Shown in pieces: positions 33,974-43,332 of a stretch of 64,000 nt of DNA (positions are counted from its first letter, which is position 1; each line of letters starts with the position of its first letter). A model generated the notes under the pieces. That model was not told the DNA's origin. It worked only from the letters and a program-made list of their open reading frames with translations, and ran no database searches. The translations under genes and the position numbers were made by a program. Origin of the DNA: CAVPEW01 sp963703565 (GTDB lineage: Bacteria > Actinomycetota > Acidimicrobiia > Acidimicrobiales > VFJN01); assembly GCA_963703565.1 (NCBI GenBank), contig CAVPEW010000075.1:62001-126000 (forward strand). Direction: 5' to 3'.

Positions 33974-35191
33974 TCAGGCTGCGGCCACCGGGAACGACCG
34001 GAACCCTCGCAGGACCGCCGTGGTCAGTCGCTCTGCTCCCCCCGCGGCGCGCAGGCGCGCCCCCCGGGCGAGCATGGACTCGGCCACCAGGCGGAACTCC
34101 AGCCGGGCCAGCGATGCCCCCAGGCAGAAGTGGATGCCGTGGCCGAAGCCGAGGTGGTCCTGAGGGTTGCGGGCTATGTCGAAGCGCTCCGGATCGGGGA
34201 AGTGGGCGCCGTCGTGGTTGGCGGCAGCGAAGGAGACCATGACCATCGACCCGGCGGGGATCACCGTGCCGCCGACCTCGACCTCGGTGGTCGTCCCCCG
34301 GAACAGAGCTTGGACGGGCCCGTCGAAGCGCAGGACCTCTTCCACGGTCGACGGCAGCAACGACGGGTCGGCGATCAGCCGATCGAGCTGGTCGGGGTGG
34401 TCGGCGAAGGCCTGGGCGCCGTTGCCGATGAGGTTGGTGGTGGTCTCGTTGCCGGCCACCAGGAGCAGGATCACGAACGCCACCAGGTCACCCACGCCCA
34501 GCTCGCCCAGTGCCACGAGTCGGCCGATGAGGTCGTCGGTCGGCTCCGAGCGGCGCAGGCCGATCTGCTCGAGCACGAACGCCGTGAGCTCGCCCATGGC
34601 GGCGGCAGCCCCACGGAGGTCGACCTGGCCGGCCAGGGTGCCCACCAGCGCGTCGGACCACCTCTTGAAGTCGTCTCGTCGCTCGGCGGGGATGCCGAGC
34701 AGCTCGGCGATGACCGTGACCGGGAACGGCATCGCCACCGCTGCGGTGAGGTCGACGGTCTCACCGGCCGAGGTGCGCTCCAGCAGCCCGTCGACCAGGT
34801 CGTCGCACAGGCTCCGCAGGCGGGGCTCGATCGCCGCCACCGCACGGGGGGTGAAGGCCCGGCTCACCATCCTGCGCAGAGCGGTGTGGTCGGGCGGGTC
34901 GGTGGCTATCAGCACACGGGCCTGGGCCGAGGAGATCCCGAATGGGTTCTCGGCCGCCGGCCGCCCCGAGCCGACCTGGCCGGACATCAAGGCGCCCATG
35001 CCGGCGGCCGAGGAGAAGCCCGACGGGTCGCGCAGGAGGGCAACGACCTCGTCGTAGCCGACGACCATCCACGTCCCGTCGGCGAGCTGGTGGACCGGGC
35101 CGAGCGCCCGCAGCTCGGCGTAGCGCGGGTACGGGTCAGCGATGACCTCGGGGCTGTAGGGGTCGAACGGGACGGCGGGCGCGGTCGACAT
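33974..35191 (-). CDS. Cytochrome P450
   Basis: A 405-residue soluble bacterial P450. The I-helix oxygen-activating motif is AGNETT (246-251), the ExxR motif is Glu285-xx-Arg288, the PERF-like meander reads DPERFD and the heme-thiolate loop is FGHGIHFCLGA with Cys356. It lies immediately after an acyl-CoA ligase gene on the same strand, so it may hydroxylate a lipid before CoA activation; CYP125/CYP124/CYP142-type sterol hydroxylation is a tempting parallel but not proved. Needs a separate ferredoxin partner. Confidence 0.93.
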   Translation of the reverse strand: MSTAPAVPFDPYSPEVIADPYPRYAELRALGPVHQLADGTWMVVGYDEVVALLRDPSGFSSAAGMGALMSGQVGSGRPAAENPFGISSAQARVLIATDPPDHTALRRMVSRAFTPRAVAAIEPRLRSLCDDLVDGLLERTSAGETVDLTAAVAMPFPVTVIAELLGIPAERRDDFKRWSDALVGTLAGQVDLRGAAAAMGELTAFVLEQIGLRRSEPTDDLIGRLVALGELGVGDLVAFVILLLVAGNETTTNLIGNGAQAFADHPDQLDRLIADPSLLPSTVEEVLRFDGPVQALFRGTTTEVEVGGTVIPAGSMVMVSFAAANHDGAHFPDPERFDIARNPQDHLGFGHGIHFCLGASLARLEFRLVAESMLARGARLRAAGGAERLTTAVLRGFRSFPVAAA

Positions 35192-35270
35192 CGGGCGTGT
35201 ACTCCGGTCGGGGGCGAACTGCGACAGCGATCCTATGTTGTTTCAGTGGTGCACAGGAATCGGCGGCACA

Positions 35271-36800
35271 TCAGCTCGGCCAGTACCGGTCGCGGAGCTG
35301 GTTCTTGTACAGCTTGCCCGTGGGCAGGCGGGGCAGTTCCCGGTCGAAGTCGATCGTGCGGGGGCACTTGTAGTGCGCCAGCTTCGTGCGGCAGAACTCG
35401 ATCAGCTCCCGTTCGAGCTCGGGCCCGGCGTCGGCCCACTCCATGGGCTGCACGACGGCCTTGACCTGCTCGCCCATCTCGGGGTCGGGCACGCCCAGGA
35501 CGGCCGCGTCGGCCACCTTGGGATGGGTGACCAGCACGTTCTCGGTCTCCTGGGGGTAGATGTTCACGCCCCCAGAGATGATCATGAACGCCTTGCGATC
35601 GGTGAGGAAGACCCAGCCCTCGTCGTCGACGTAGCCGACGTCTCCCAGGGTGGTCCAGCCGTGGCCGCCCGGGTCCTTGGAGTCGGCCGTCTTGGCAGGG
35701 TCGTTGTGGTACTCGTACTCGGGAGCGCCACCGAAGTAGATGGTGCCCGCCTCGCCCGTGGGCAGCTCCTGGCCTTGCTCGCCCACGACGTGGATCTCGC
35801 CGATCAAGGGGCGTCCGACGGTGCCCGGGTGCGCCAGCCACTCCTCGGGACCGACCAGGCAGAAGCCGTTGAGCTCGGTGCCCGCGTAGTACTCCCAGAT
35901 GATCGGGCCCCACCACTCGAGCATCTCCTGCTTGACCGTCACGGGGCAGGGCGCGGCGGCGTGGATCGCGACGCGGTGCGAGGAGAGGTCGTAGCGGGTC
36001 CGCTCGGAGTGGTCGAGCTTCAGCATCCGCACGAACATGGTCGGCACCCATTGGGAGTGGGTGACGCCGTAGCGCTCGATGAGCGCCAACGCCTCGACCG
36101 GGTCGAACTTCTCCATCACCACCACGGTGCCGCCCAGGGAGTGCACACCGAGCGTGAACCCGATCGGCGCCGAGTGGTACAGCGGCGCGGGCGACAGGTA
36201 CACGCTGTCCTCGGTCACGCCGAACATCCCACCGAGCAGACCGCCGATGAGAGACCCCTCAGTGGCCTTTGCGTCGCGCAGGGGCCGTTTGATGCCCTTC
36301 GGCCGGCCCGTGGTCCCCGACGAGTACAGCATGAAGTCGCCCGCGGGCTCATCGGGCTCGCGCTCGGCGCTCACCTCGGCGATGGCGTCCTCGTAGCGCT
36401 CGAGACCCTCCACGTCCTCGTCGACGACGAGGGCGAGCTCGACGCCCGGCGCGTCGGCGAGTGCCTCGAGGGCGACGGCGGCCTTGGCGGGCGTGGTCAC
36501 GAACGATCGGGAACCGGAATCGCGCAGGATGTAGGCGACTTCGGAGGGCGCAAGATAGCTGTTGATCGTGGTCACGTAGAGGCCCGACCGCATCGCAGCC
36601 CAGGCCGCCTCGAAGAACCGCGGGTGGTTCTCCATGAAGATGGCCACGTGGTCACCGCGGCGCAGACCCAGCTCGCGCCAGACGCGCGCGAGGCGCGTGG
36701 AACGCTCGTCGAGCTCGCCGTAGGTGACCGTCGTGCCCGACCGGGCCATGATGACGGCTGGCTTATCGGGATCCTTGTCGGCGTACGTGGCCGGGTACAT
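35271..36800 (-). CDS. Fatty-acyl/steroid-acid CoA ligase (FadD-type)
   Basis: A 509-residue ANL-superfamily ligase. The phosphate-binding loop YSSGTTGRPKG is at 159-169, the A5-type EYYAGTELNG follows, DRKAFMIISGGVNIYPQE marks the hinge and the catalytic C-terminal Lys is in PTGKLYKNQL. It first adenylates then thioesterifies an acid. Upstream of the P450 on the same strand with a 79-base gap. ATG at 36800. Divergent from the AarF-like gene. Confidence 0.9.
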   Translation of the reverse strand: MYPATYADKDPDKPAVIMARSGTTVTYGELDERSTRLARVWRELGLRRGDHVAIFMENHPRFFEAAWAAMRSGLYVTTINSYLAPSEVAYILRDSGSRSFVTTPAKAAVALEALADAPGVELALVVDEDVEGLERYEDAIAEVSAEREPDEPAGDFMLYSSGTTGRPKGIKRPLRDAKATEGSLIGGLLGGMFGVTEDSVYLSPAPLYHSAPIGFTLGVHSLGGTVVVMEKFDPVEALALIERYGVTHSQWVPTMFVRMLKLDHSERTRYDLSSHRVAIHAAAPCPVTVKQEMLEWWGPIIWEYYAGTELNGFCLVGPEEWLAHPGTVGRPLIGEIHVVGEQGQELPTGEAGTIYFGGAPEYEYHNDPAKTADSKDPGGHGWTTLGDVGYVDDEGWVFLTDRKAFMIISGGVNIYPQETENVLVTHPKVADAAVLGVPDPEMGEQVKAVVQPMEWADAGPELERELIEFCRTKLAHYKCPRTIDFDRELPRLPTGKLYKNQLRDRYWPS

Positions 36801-36993
36801 CGCGGGCTCCGTGGGGGGTGTGGGCGGCCCGCCCCAGCGGCGGGACGAACGAGGACCTTAGGCCACCGGCGTCCAAGCGCCCGAGGCGGGAGGGGCCGCG
36901 CAGGAGCGGCAGCGTGCCGCCTCGAATATCGCGACATCGCAACATTCGAGTAGCTTCGTCCCAGATGCGTAGGAATGCGTAGGAAGGGGTGCG

Positions 36994-38388
36994 ATGGCCG
37001 CCGCCAGAGGGCTGGGACCCAAGGAGATCAGAGGCTTCGGGCGCCCGGAGGTGGGGCGAGCCGCGACGACCGGTGTCACCCTCGCCCGCTGCGCCGGGCG
37101 GGTGTTGGTCGGGCGCCAACGCGTTCGCAGCGCTGACCGCAGCGCCGGGGCGGCCCGCGAGCTCAAGGTGGCCTTCGCCGAGCTCGGCCCGACCTACGTC
37201 AAGCTGGCCCAGCTGGTCGCCTCGAGCCCCGGGCTGTTCCCCCAGACGCTCGCCGACGAGTTCCGGAGCCTGCTCGACGAGGTACCGCCCATCCAGCGCT
37301 CGGAGGTGCACCGGGTCCTCACCGAGGAGTTGGGCGCTGCGCCCGATGAGGTCTTCGACCGCTTCGACGACGAACCGCTGGCGTCGGCCTCGATCGCCCA
37401 GGTGCACACCGCCCGGCTGCAGGACGGCGAGGAAGTGGTCGTCAAGATCCAGAGGCCGGGGATCCGGGCCCGCCTCGAGAGCGACCTGCGGATCCTCGTG
37501 CGCATCGCGGCGATCCTCGACCGCGTCTCCAAGAAGGGCCGGATGGCAAACCCCACCGCTGTGGTCGAGGACTTCGCTGCGACCCTGTCCGAGGAGCTGA
37601 ACTTCGTCAACGAAGCCCACTCCATGGAGCGCTACGAGGCGAACCTCAGGTCGTTCGGCACCAACGACGGCGTGCGCGTCCCCTCGGTTCGCTGGGCGTA
37701 CACGACGCCCAGGGTGCTGACGATGGAGCGCATCTACGGCTTCAAGATCGACGACCTGGCCCAGCTGGGCGCCCAGGGATGGGATCTCGCCGGTGCGCTC
37801 AAGCGGGGCGTGCGGGCTTGGATGGAGAGCGCGCTCGAGCACGGCTTCTTCCACGGCGACGTGCACGCGGGAAACCTGATGCTCGACCAGGACGGCAACG
37901 TCACCTTCCTCGACTTCGGCATCGTCGGCCGCCTCGACGACTCGACGCGCGAGATCATCCGACACGGCCTGCCCGCCCTGCTGATCGAGGGCGACTTCGT
38001 CAAGGTCGCCGAGGCCATCTACCAGATGGGAGCGGTGCTCAGCCCAAAGGACCTCGAGCAGTCCTCACGCGACATCGCCCGTATCGTGCAGCCCATCCTG
38101 GGCCGCCCCCTGTCGGAGATCTCCTACGGCCAGGTCCTCATCGACATCGTGCGCGTCGGCACGACCTACGACGTCCGCCTGCCACGCGAGCTCGTCCTCG
38201 TCGCCAAGCAGATGCTCTACTTCGAGCGCTACGCCAAGCTGATGGCACCGGACTGGGCGATCCTCAACGACCCGGACCTCATCGGGTTCCTCTTCGAGGG
38301 CCTCGAGACGGCTGTGGTGGGCGAGGCGTCCCCCGAACCCGCACCCGAGCGCGGGGGACCGGCGGTCGACACCGAACCCAGGGCCTGA
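36994..38388 (+). CDS. AarF/UbiB/ABC1-family protein kinase-like protein
   Basis: A 464-residue atypical kinase-like protein. Family motifs: the Gly-poor N-terminal signature YVKLAQLVASSPGLFP (KxGQ-type region, here KLAQ), ASIAQVHTA for the A-rich loop, catalytic HGDVHAGN (about 287) and the DFG-like FLDFG (about 307). UbiB-type proteins support quinone or isoprenoid-lipid biosynthesis; in actinobacteria the substrate is unknown. ATG at 36994 with AGGAAGGGG upstream. Two copies of ATGCGTAGGA (36965-36984) precede it. Confidence 0.88.
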   Translation: MAAARGLGPKEIRGFGRPEVGRAATTGVTLARCAGRVLVGRQRVRSADRSAGAARELKVAFAELGPTYVKLAQLVASSPGLFPQTLADEFRSLLDEVPPIQRSEVHRVLTEELGAAPDEVFDRFDDEPLASASIAQVHTARLQDGEEVVVKIQRPGIRARLESDLRILVRIAAILDRVSKKGRMANPTAVVEDFAATLSEELNFVNEAHSMERYEANLRSFGTNDGVRVPSVRWAYTTPRVLTMERIYGFKIDDLAQLGAQGWDLAGALKRGVRAWMESALEHGFFHGDVHAGNLMLDQDGNVTFLDFGIVGRLDDSTREIIRHGLPALLIEGDFVKVAEAIYQMGAVLSPKDLEQSSRDIARIVQPILGRPLSEISYGQVLIDIVRVGTTYDVRLPRELVLVAKQMLYFERYAKLMAPDWAILNDPDLIGFLFEGLETAVVGEASPEPAPERGGPAVDTEPRA

Positions 38389-38466
38389 GCGCAAGCGAGC
38401 AGTGCGCGAGGTTGCCCCGGTGCACCGCGGTGGGCTTCGATGCAGCCCAACCCGAGGGAGGCCCCG

Positions 38467-39804
38467 ATGCGTACCGCCGTCACCGACCTGCTCGACGTCG
38501 AGTTCCCGATCCTGGCGTTCAGCCACTGCCGAGACGTCGTCGCGGCGGTCACCAACGCCGGCGGGTTCGGGGTGCTCGGCGCCGTGGCCCACAGCCCCGA
38601 GCAGCTCGAGGTCGACCTCGACTGGATCGAGGCCGAGACCAAGGGCAAGCCATACGGCGTCGATCTGCTGATCCCGACCCACTACGTGGGCGAGGAAGCC
38701 GGGGGCCTCGACTCCTCCAGCCTGAGCGAACTGATCCCCGAGGCGCAACGCAACTGGCTCGACGAGCTCCTAGAGCGTTACGACGTACCGGCCCTGCCCG
38801 CCGACGATGACGGCGGCGACGCCCGTCACTTCGGCGGCATGCGTGTCGACCCCAAGAGCATGGCGCCGCTGCTCGACGTGGCCTTCGCGCACCGGATCGG
38901 GCTGATCGCCAGCGCACTCGGCCCCCCGCCCCCGCACCTGATCGAGCGGGGCCGGGCTCAGGGCGTGCCCGTTGCAGCTCTCGCTGGCGCAACCGAGCAT
39001 GCCCGGCGCCACGCCGAGGCCGGCGCCGACCTGATCATCGCCCAGGGCACCGAGGCCGGCGGCCACACCGGCCAGGTGGCGACGATGGTGCTGGTACCCG
39101 AGGTGGTCGACGCCGTCGCTCCCGTCCCCGTGCTGGCCGCAGGCGGCATCGGCCGTGGCCGCCAGGTCGCCGCCGCCTTGGCGCTGGGAGCCGAGGGGGT
39201 CTGGTGCGGCTCGGTTTGGCTGACCACCGAAGAAGCCGAGACCACCCCTGTCATCAAGGGCAAGTACCTGTCCGCGGGTTCGTCCGACACGGTCCGGTCA
39301 CGCTCGATCACGGGCAAGCCCGCGCGGATGCTGCGCACCGCGTGGACCGAGGCCTGGGAAAGTCCCGACGGGCCGGGGCCCCTCCCGATGCCATTGCAGA
39401 CGATGCTCGTAGGCGAGGCCCTGCGCCGAATCGAGCGCGTGGCCCACCACGAGGGCAGCGGAGCCCACGAGCTGGCCACGTTCTTCGTGGGTCAGATCGT
39501 CGGCTCGATGAACCAGATCAAGCCGGCACGGCGAGTCGTGTTGGAGATGATCGACGAGATGATCGATGCCGTCCAGCGCAGCGAGCGCCTCCTGCAGCTC
39601 CGAGCCGAGCTTGCGCGTCGACCCCTAGCCCAGCGGGCTCGGGGTCGACGGGCTCGGGGCTCAGGCCAGCCCCACTGCCAGCACGAGGCCGGCCTGCAGG
39701 CAGCCGATCGCGCCTCCGAGCACGCCGCCGAGCGCGATGAGGGTCGACTCGTCCTCTTCGAAGATCCCGCGAAGCACGTGCTCGAAGTCCTCCTTGGGCA
39801 TTGA
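38467..39804 (+). CDS. Nitronate monooxygenase / 2-nitropropane dioxygenase-like FMN enzyme
   Basis: An FMN-dependent TIM-barrel protein. The region AQGTEAGGHTGQVA and PVLAAGGIGRGRQVAAALALGA are the phosphate- and FMN-binding signatures of the NPD family. Residues after about 380 become low-complexity and overlap antisense with the next gene for 144 bases (39661-39804). Deleting one C near 39627-39630 would end the protein at AELARRP, a more natural terminus, so the true length may be shorter. It could detoxify nitronates or act on enoyl/ketoacyl substrates. Confidence 0.82.
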   Translation: MRTAVTDLLDVEFPILAFSHCRDVVAAVTNAGGFGVLGAVAHSPEQLEVDLDWIEAETKGKPYGVDLLIPTHYVGEEAGGLDSSSLSELIPEAQRNWLDELLERYDVPALPADDDGGDARHFGGMRVDPKSMAPLLDVAFAHRIGLIASALGPPPPHLIERGRAQGVPVAALAGATEHARRHAEAGADLIIAQGTEAGGHTGQVATMVLVPEVVDAVAPVPVLAAGGIGRGRQVAAALALGAEGVWCGSVWLTTEEAETTPVIKGKYLSAGSSDTVRSRSITGKPARMLRTAWTEAWESPDGPGPLPMPLQTMLVGEALRRIERVAHHEGSGAHELATFFVGQIVGSMNQIKPARRVVLEMIDEMIDAVQRSERLLQLRAELARRPLAQRARGRRARGSGQPHCQHEAGLQAADRASEHAAERDEGRLVLFEDPAKHVLEVLLGH

Positions 39805-40863
39805 GGCCAACGTGTGCTCGATGGTGCGGGCGATGTCGAGCTGCTTGGTGACCAGCTCCTCCATGTCGGCCCGGGCGGGGTCGAGCATGGAACCGACCCG
39901 GGGCACCAGCGCGAACAGCAGTCGCTGGCGCAACGCCGCGTCGTCGACCTCGCCCGCGGCAGCGGCGACCTCCGCCGACAGCGGTGCCACAGCAACCTCG
40001 AGCGTGGGCAGGGCCTCGGGTAGGAGGCTCGCGGCGTCCTCGCCGAGCCTTGCCACCAGGTTGGCCGGTGTCAGGACCTCGTCGGCGAGCATCGCCCCAT
40101 AGGAGGCGGCGATCTCACGCTGACGCGCAGGGAAGAGGCCCTGGTACGGGAACACCCCCAGGTACCGGGTGCGCTCGAAGGGCCGGAAGATCATCTGGAT
40201 GGCCAGGAAGTTGTTGACCAGGCCGTCGACAGCCCCGATCACGGGCAGCAACCACCACCGCTCGAACAGGCCATACGGCGCGATGCCGATCATGCCGATG
40301 CCGCAACCGAGGATCCCGCCGTACCAGATGACCCATTGCAGCTCACGTCCGGCGACGTGCTGGGTGAGCCGGGCCAGCCGGTCGGCGTTGCGGCCCGAGA
40401 GCAGGTCCACGACCATCGCCCTCACGTCGAGATGGCGGGCCACCGTCGGGCCGAGACCGGCGACGGTGTCGCCGACCAGCCGCAGCCCGTGGTCGGGCAA
40501 GGCCGCGGCCAGTCGGCCGCGGGCGCCCTGATCAGCCGACGCACCCGGCCGTGCCGCGTCGAGCAGCACGCCCGCCAACTCGTCGGCGTTCGCTGCGATC
40601 GCCGGCTCGGCGAGCAGCGCGAGCTCCTCGACGTCGAGGCGAGCCAGCAGCGAATCGACCGAGAGGTCTTCGCCGGTGACCGTGTCCGCCACGCCAGCCG
40701 CGAACTTGGGTGACCGCCGCTGGACGATCCCTTGCCAGCCCACCTTGCCGACCCCGACGAACTCGGCGGGATGGAACATCAACTTGATGGCGGCCCACTT
40801 GGTGGCCAGGCCCACCACTGCGCCGGCGATCGGCAGGTAGATCGCCGCGACCCACAGATCCAC
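39661..40863 (-). CDS. DUF445-family membrane protein
   Basis: A 400-residue protein with an N-terminal membrane segment (AAIYLPIAGAVVGLATKWAA) and the DUF445 signature KLMFHPAEF...GWQGIVQRR, repeated in the second half (IQMIFRPFERTRYLGVFPYQG). A second membrane segment lies near WWLLPVIGAVDGLV and a C-terminal one near GVLGGAIGCLQAGLVLAV. These proteins are of unknown function. GTG start at 40863. Tail-to-tail with nitronate monooxygenase. Confidence 0.82.
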   Translation of the reverse strand: MDLWVAAIYLPIAGAVVGLATKWAAIKLMFHPAEFVGVGKVGWQGIVQRRSPKFAAGVADTVTGEDLSVDSLLARLDVEELALLAEPAIAANADELAGVLLDAARPGASADQGARGRLAAALPDHGLRLVGDTVAGLGPTVARHLDVRAMVVDLLSGRNADRLARLTQHVAGRELQWVIWYGGILGCGIGMIGIAPYGLFERWWLLPVIGAVDGLVNNFLAIQMIFRPFERTRYLGVFPYQGLFPARQREIAASYGAMLADEVLTPANLVARLGEDAASLLPEALPTLEVAVAPLSAEVAAAAGEVDDAALRQRLLFALVPRVGSMLDPARADMEELVTKQLDIARTIEHTLASMPKEDFEHVLRGIFEEDESTLIALGGVLGGAIGCLQAGLVLAVGLA

Positions 40864-41014
40864 GATTGTACCCCTCTCGCCCCACTCGGCTGAATGTGAC
40901 GAAAGACGCTATATGTACCGTTGCGCGACCACCAAGACCCACACCGCCGAGGAGCTCCCGACGCGTTCCGGTCAGCGAGCGCTGCTCAACTGACGCTGGG
41001 TGCGGAGGCCACCG

Positions 41015-42112
41015 TCACGGAGTGATGACGGCGTGCACCGGCGGGACTCCCGTGCCGATCCCGGCGAGGTCGCGCAGCAGCTCGTCGGCCCCGTCGAACC
41101 CGACGACCCGCCGAGGGAGGTCGGCGAAGGGGTACTTGCCGGTGCCGAGCAGTTCCAGCGCGGCCTGGTAGGCGGCCGCGTCCACGCCGAGGGCTCCGAG
41201 GATCCTCAGCTCCTTGAACACGATCAGATCGGGCATGAAACCGGGCGTTTCCGCCGAGCCCCGGGCACCGGCCATCACGATGGTGCCTCCGGGACGCGCC
41301 AGCGCCACAGCCTGGCCCAGCGCGGCGGGCGCCTTGGCCGTGACGTCTACCACCACGTCGGCCCCCGGCCCGCCGGTCGCGGCGGCCAGAGCGGCCACGG
41401 GGTCCTCGGTTGTGACGTCGACGGTGAGATCGGCCCCGAAGTCCCTGGCTCGCGCTAGCCGGTCCGCGTCGCGGGGCCCCGCCCCTGTGACCATCACGAA
41501 ACCTGCACCGACCTCCCGCACCGCGGCCACGGCCGACAACCCGCGGATCCCGGGGCCGAGGATCGCCACGACGTCGCCGGGACCGGTTCCTGGCAGCTCC
41601 GAAGCCCAGCGAAGCCCAGCGCCGAGCGGGTTGAACACGGTCGCCAGCACCGGATCGAGCGAGTCGGGGACCGCGAGGAGCAGTGCGTCGGGGTCGAGCT
41701 GCAGGTGGGTCGAGTAGCCACCCTTGAGCGGCCGGTCGCCGTCGACTCCCACGAAGCCGTGCATGTCGGCCAAGCCGTGGCGCTCGCAGCGCCGGTAGGT
41801 GCCGGCACGGCACTGGTCGCACTCGCCGCAGCGCAGGAACACCTCCACCGCCACCCGCTGGCCGACCTCGACCCCCCACGCCTGTGCCGCGCCCGAGCCC
41901 AGCTGGTCGATCACGCCGATGATCTCGTGACCGGGGATGATCCCGTTGCCGACCGGCATCATGCCCGAGAACTGCTCGTGATCCGTGCCGCACAAGCCGC
42001 ACGCCTCGACGCGCAGGATCCCCTGGCCGGGACCGGCGTCGGGCAGCTCGAAGCTGCGCTCCTCGAGCCGCTCGGGCTCGGTCAGGACCAGGGCGGTGGC
42101 GGTGCGGCTCAT
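41015..42112 (-). CDS. Zinc-dependent alcohol dehydrogenase (MDR family)
   Basis: A 365-residue medium-chain dehydrogenase. The catalytic zinc ligands are Cys in GLCGTDHEQF and the GHEIIG motif, and the structural zinc Cys cluster is CGECDQCRAGTYRRC. The Rossmann segment VVAILGPGIRGLSAV has a GxGxxG-like spacing and TIVMAGARG follows. ATG at 42112 overlaps the preceding stop (ATGA), so it is co-translated with the luciferase-like monooxygenase upstream. Confidence 0.9.
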   Translation of the reverse strand: MSRTATALVLTEPERLEERSFELPDAGPGQGILRVEACGLCGTDHEQFSGMMPVGNGIIPGHEIIGVIDQLGSGAAQAWGVEVGQRVAVEVFLRCGECDQCRAGTYRRCERHGLADMHGFVGVDGDRPLKGGYSTHLQLDPDALLLAVPDSLDPVLATVFNPLGAGLRWASELPGTGPGDVVAILGPGIRGLSAVAAVREVGAGFVMVTGAGPRDADRLARARDFGADLTVDVTTEDPVAALAAATGGPGADVVVDVTAKAPAALGQAVALARPGGTIVMAGARGSAETPGFMPDLIVFKELRILGALGVDAAAYQAALELLGTGKYPFADLPRRVVGFDGADELLRDLAGIGTGVPPVHAVITP

Positions 42113-43188
42113 CGCGCCACGGCCTCGGCGCGCAGGGTGGGCAGAACGTCCGCGGCGAAGGTCCGCATGGAAGCAGACGCCTCCTCGTAGGGCAGTCCGG
42201 AGAACCGGAAGCATGCGGTCAGGTCGAAGTCGCCGATCAGCTCTCGCCGGAACAGGAGCCTCTCGATGATCTGGTCGGGAGTGCCCCATGCCTGCACCCC
42301 GAGGTACATGTCGCACATCTGCTCGAGGCCTATCGCCTTGAGCAGGTCGACGGCGCTTCCGTAGGACTCGTAACCCCGCGCCGACTTGAAGTGGTCCGAG
42401 GCCAGCTCGTAGTGCTGCATGACGCTGGTGAGGTAGCCGGCGATGTGGGTGCGCGCCCGGTCCTCGGCTCGGCCGGGGTCGCGGTCGCAGTACACGAAGT
42501 CGCAGGTGACAGGCGGGCCCGGGGCACGACCGTGGGCGGCCTCGAAGCGCTCCCGGTAGGTGGCGAGCGCCTTGGCCTGCTCGTCCCAGGGCCGCTGGCT
42601 GAAGACCACCATCCGGGCTCCCAGATCTGCCGCCGCCAACACCGAGTCCGGCGACATGGCCACGCAATACGTGCGCTCGGCGAACCCGCCGGTCGGCCGG
42701 GGTCGGATCTCGGTGGGAACCTGCGGGTAGAAGGGCCCGTCACCGCGGATCGTGCCGGTCTCGAGGGCCTCGATGATCATCCGAGCGGCCTCGTCGAAGC
42801 GCTGGCGTGACTCGTCCATGGGAATGCCGAACCCCTCGTACTCGCGCCGGGCCAGACCGCGACCCATGCCGAAGAGGACCCGGCCCGGAGCGAGGGTGTC
42901 GAGGAAGGCGATCCGTTCGGCGACCCGCAGCGGGTCGTTCCAGGGCAGGATCACGGCGCCGGTGCCGAGCTTGATGCGCTGGGTCCGCCCCGCCAGGTGG
43001 GCCAGCAGCAACGTGTTGTCGGGGCAGAACGCGTAGTCGCTGAAGTGGTGCTCGACGGGCCACAGGGCGTCGTAGCCCAGCTCGTCGGCGAGCTCGGCCA
43101 GGCGTACCTCCTCCTCGACCACCTGGGCGTCGCTGACCGACCGGTCGTAGCCGTAGGACTGGAACACCATCTGGATCCCTACCTGCAC
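42109..43188 (-). CDS. LLM-class (F420-type) flavin-dependent oxidoreductase
   Basis: A 359-residue luciferase-like TIM-barrel protein: EEEVRLAELADELGYDALWPVEHHF, LAHLAGRTQRIKLGTGAVILPWNDPLRVAERIAFLDTL type blocks and LFGMGRGLARREYEGF. These match actinobacterial enzymes using F420 or FMN. GTG at 43188 is chosen because GGGGGAGAACC precedes it and earlier in-frame residues are low-complexity. First gene of a two-gene coupled unit with the zinc dehydrogenase. Divergent from the TetR gene. Confidence 0.88.
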   Translation of the reverse strand: MQVGIQMVFQSYGYDRSVSDAQVVEEEVRLAELADELGYDALWPVEHHFSDYAFCPDNTLLLAHLAGRTQRIKLGTGAVILPWNDPLRVAERIAFLDTLAPGRVLFGMGRGLARREYEGFGIPMDESRQRFDEAARMIIEALETGTIRGDGPFYPQVPTEIRPRPTGGFAERTYCVAMSPDSVLAAADLGARMVVFSQRPWDEQAKALATYRERFEAAHGRAPGPPVTCDFVYCDRDPGRAEDRARTHIAGYLTSVMQHYELASDHFKSARGYESYGSAVDLLKAIGLEQMCDMYLGVQAWGTPDQIIERLLFRRELIGDFDLTACFRFSGLPYEEASASMRTFAADVLPTLRAEAVAR

Positions 43189-43332
43189 GGTTCTCCCCCC
43201 TCGACCTCGGCGCCCACGCGCTCGTCGACGCTTCCCCCGGGCCGGCACGCGCTGGCGCGGGCGGGCGCGGCCGGACCCTACGTCACCCCCCGCGACGCCG
43301 CCAGCACCCGGGTGACCGGTTGACACCCCAGG

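Noticed and set aside
36965..36984. Two tandem copies of ATGCGTAGGA before the AarF-like gene, as a possible regulator site or alternative start
   Set aside because: The first ATG runs into a stop after five codons, and a 10-base tandem repeat alone is too little to claim regulation.
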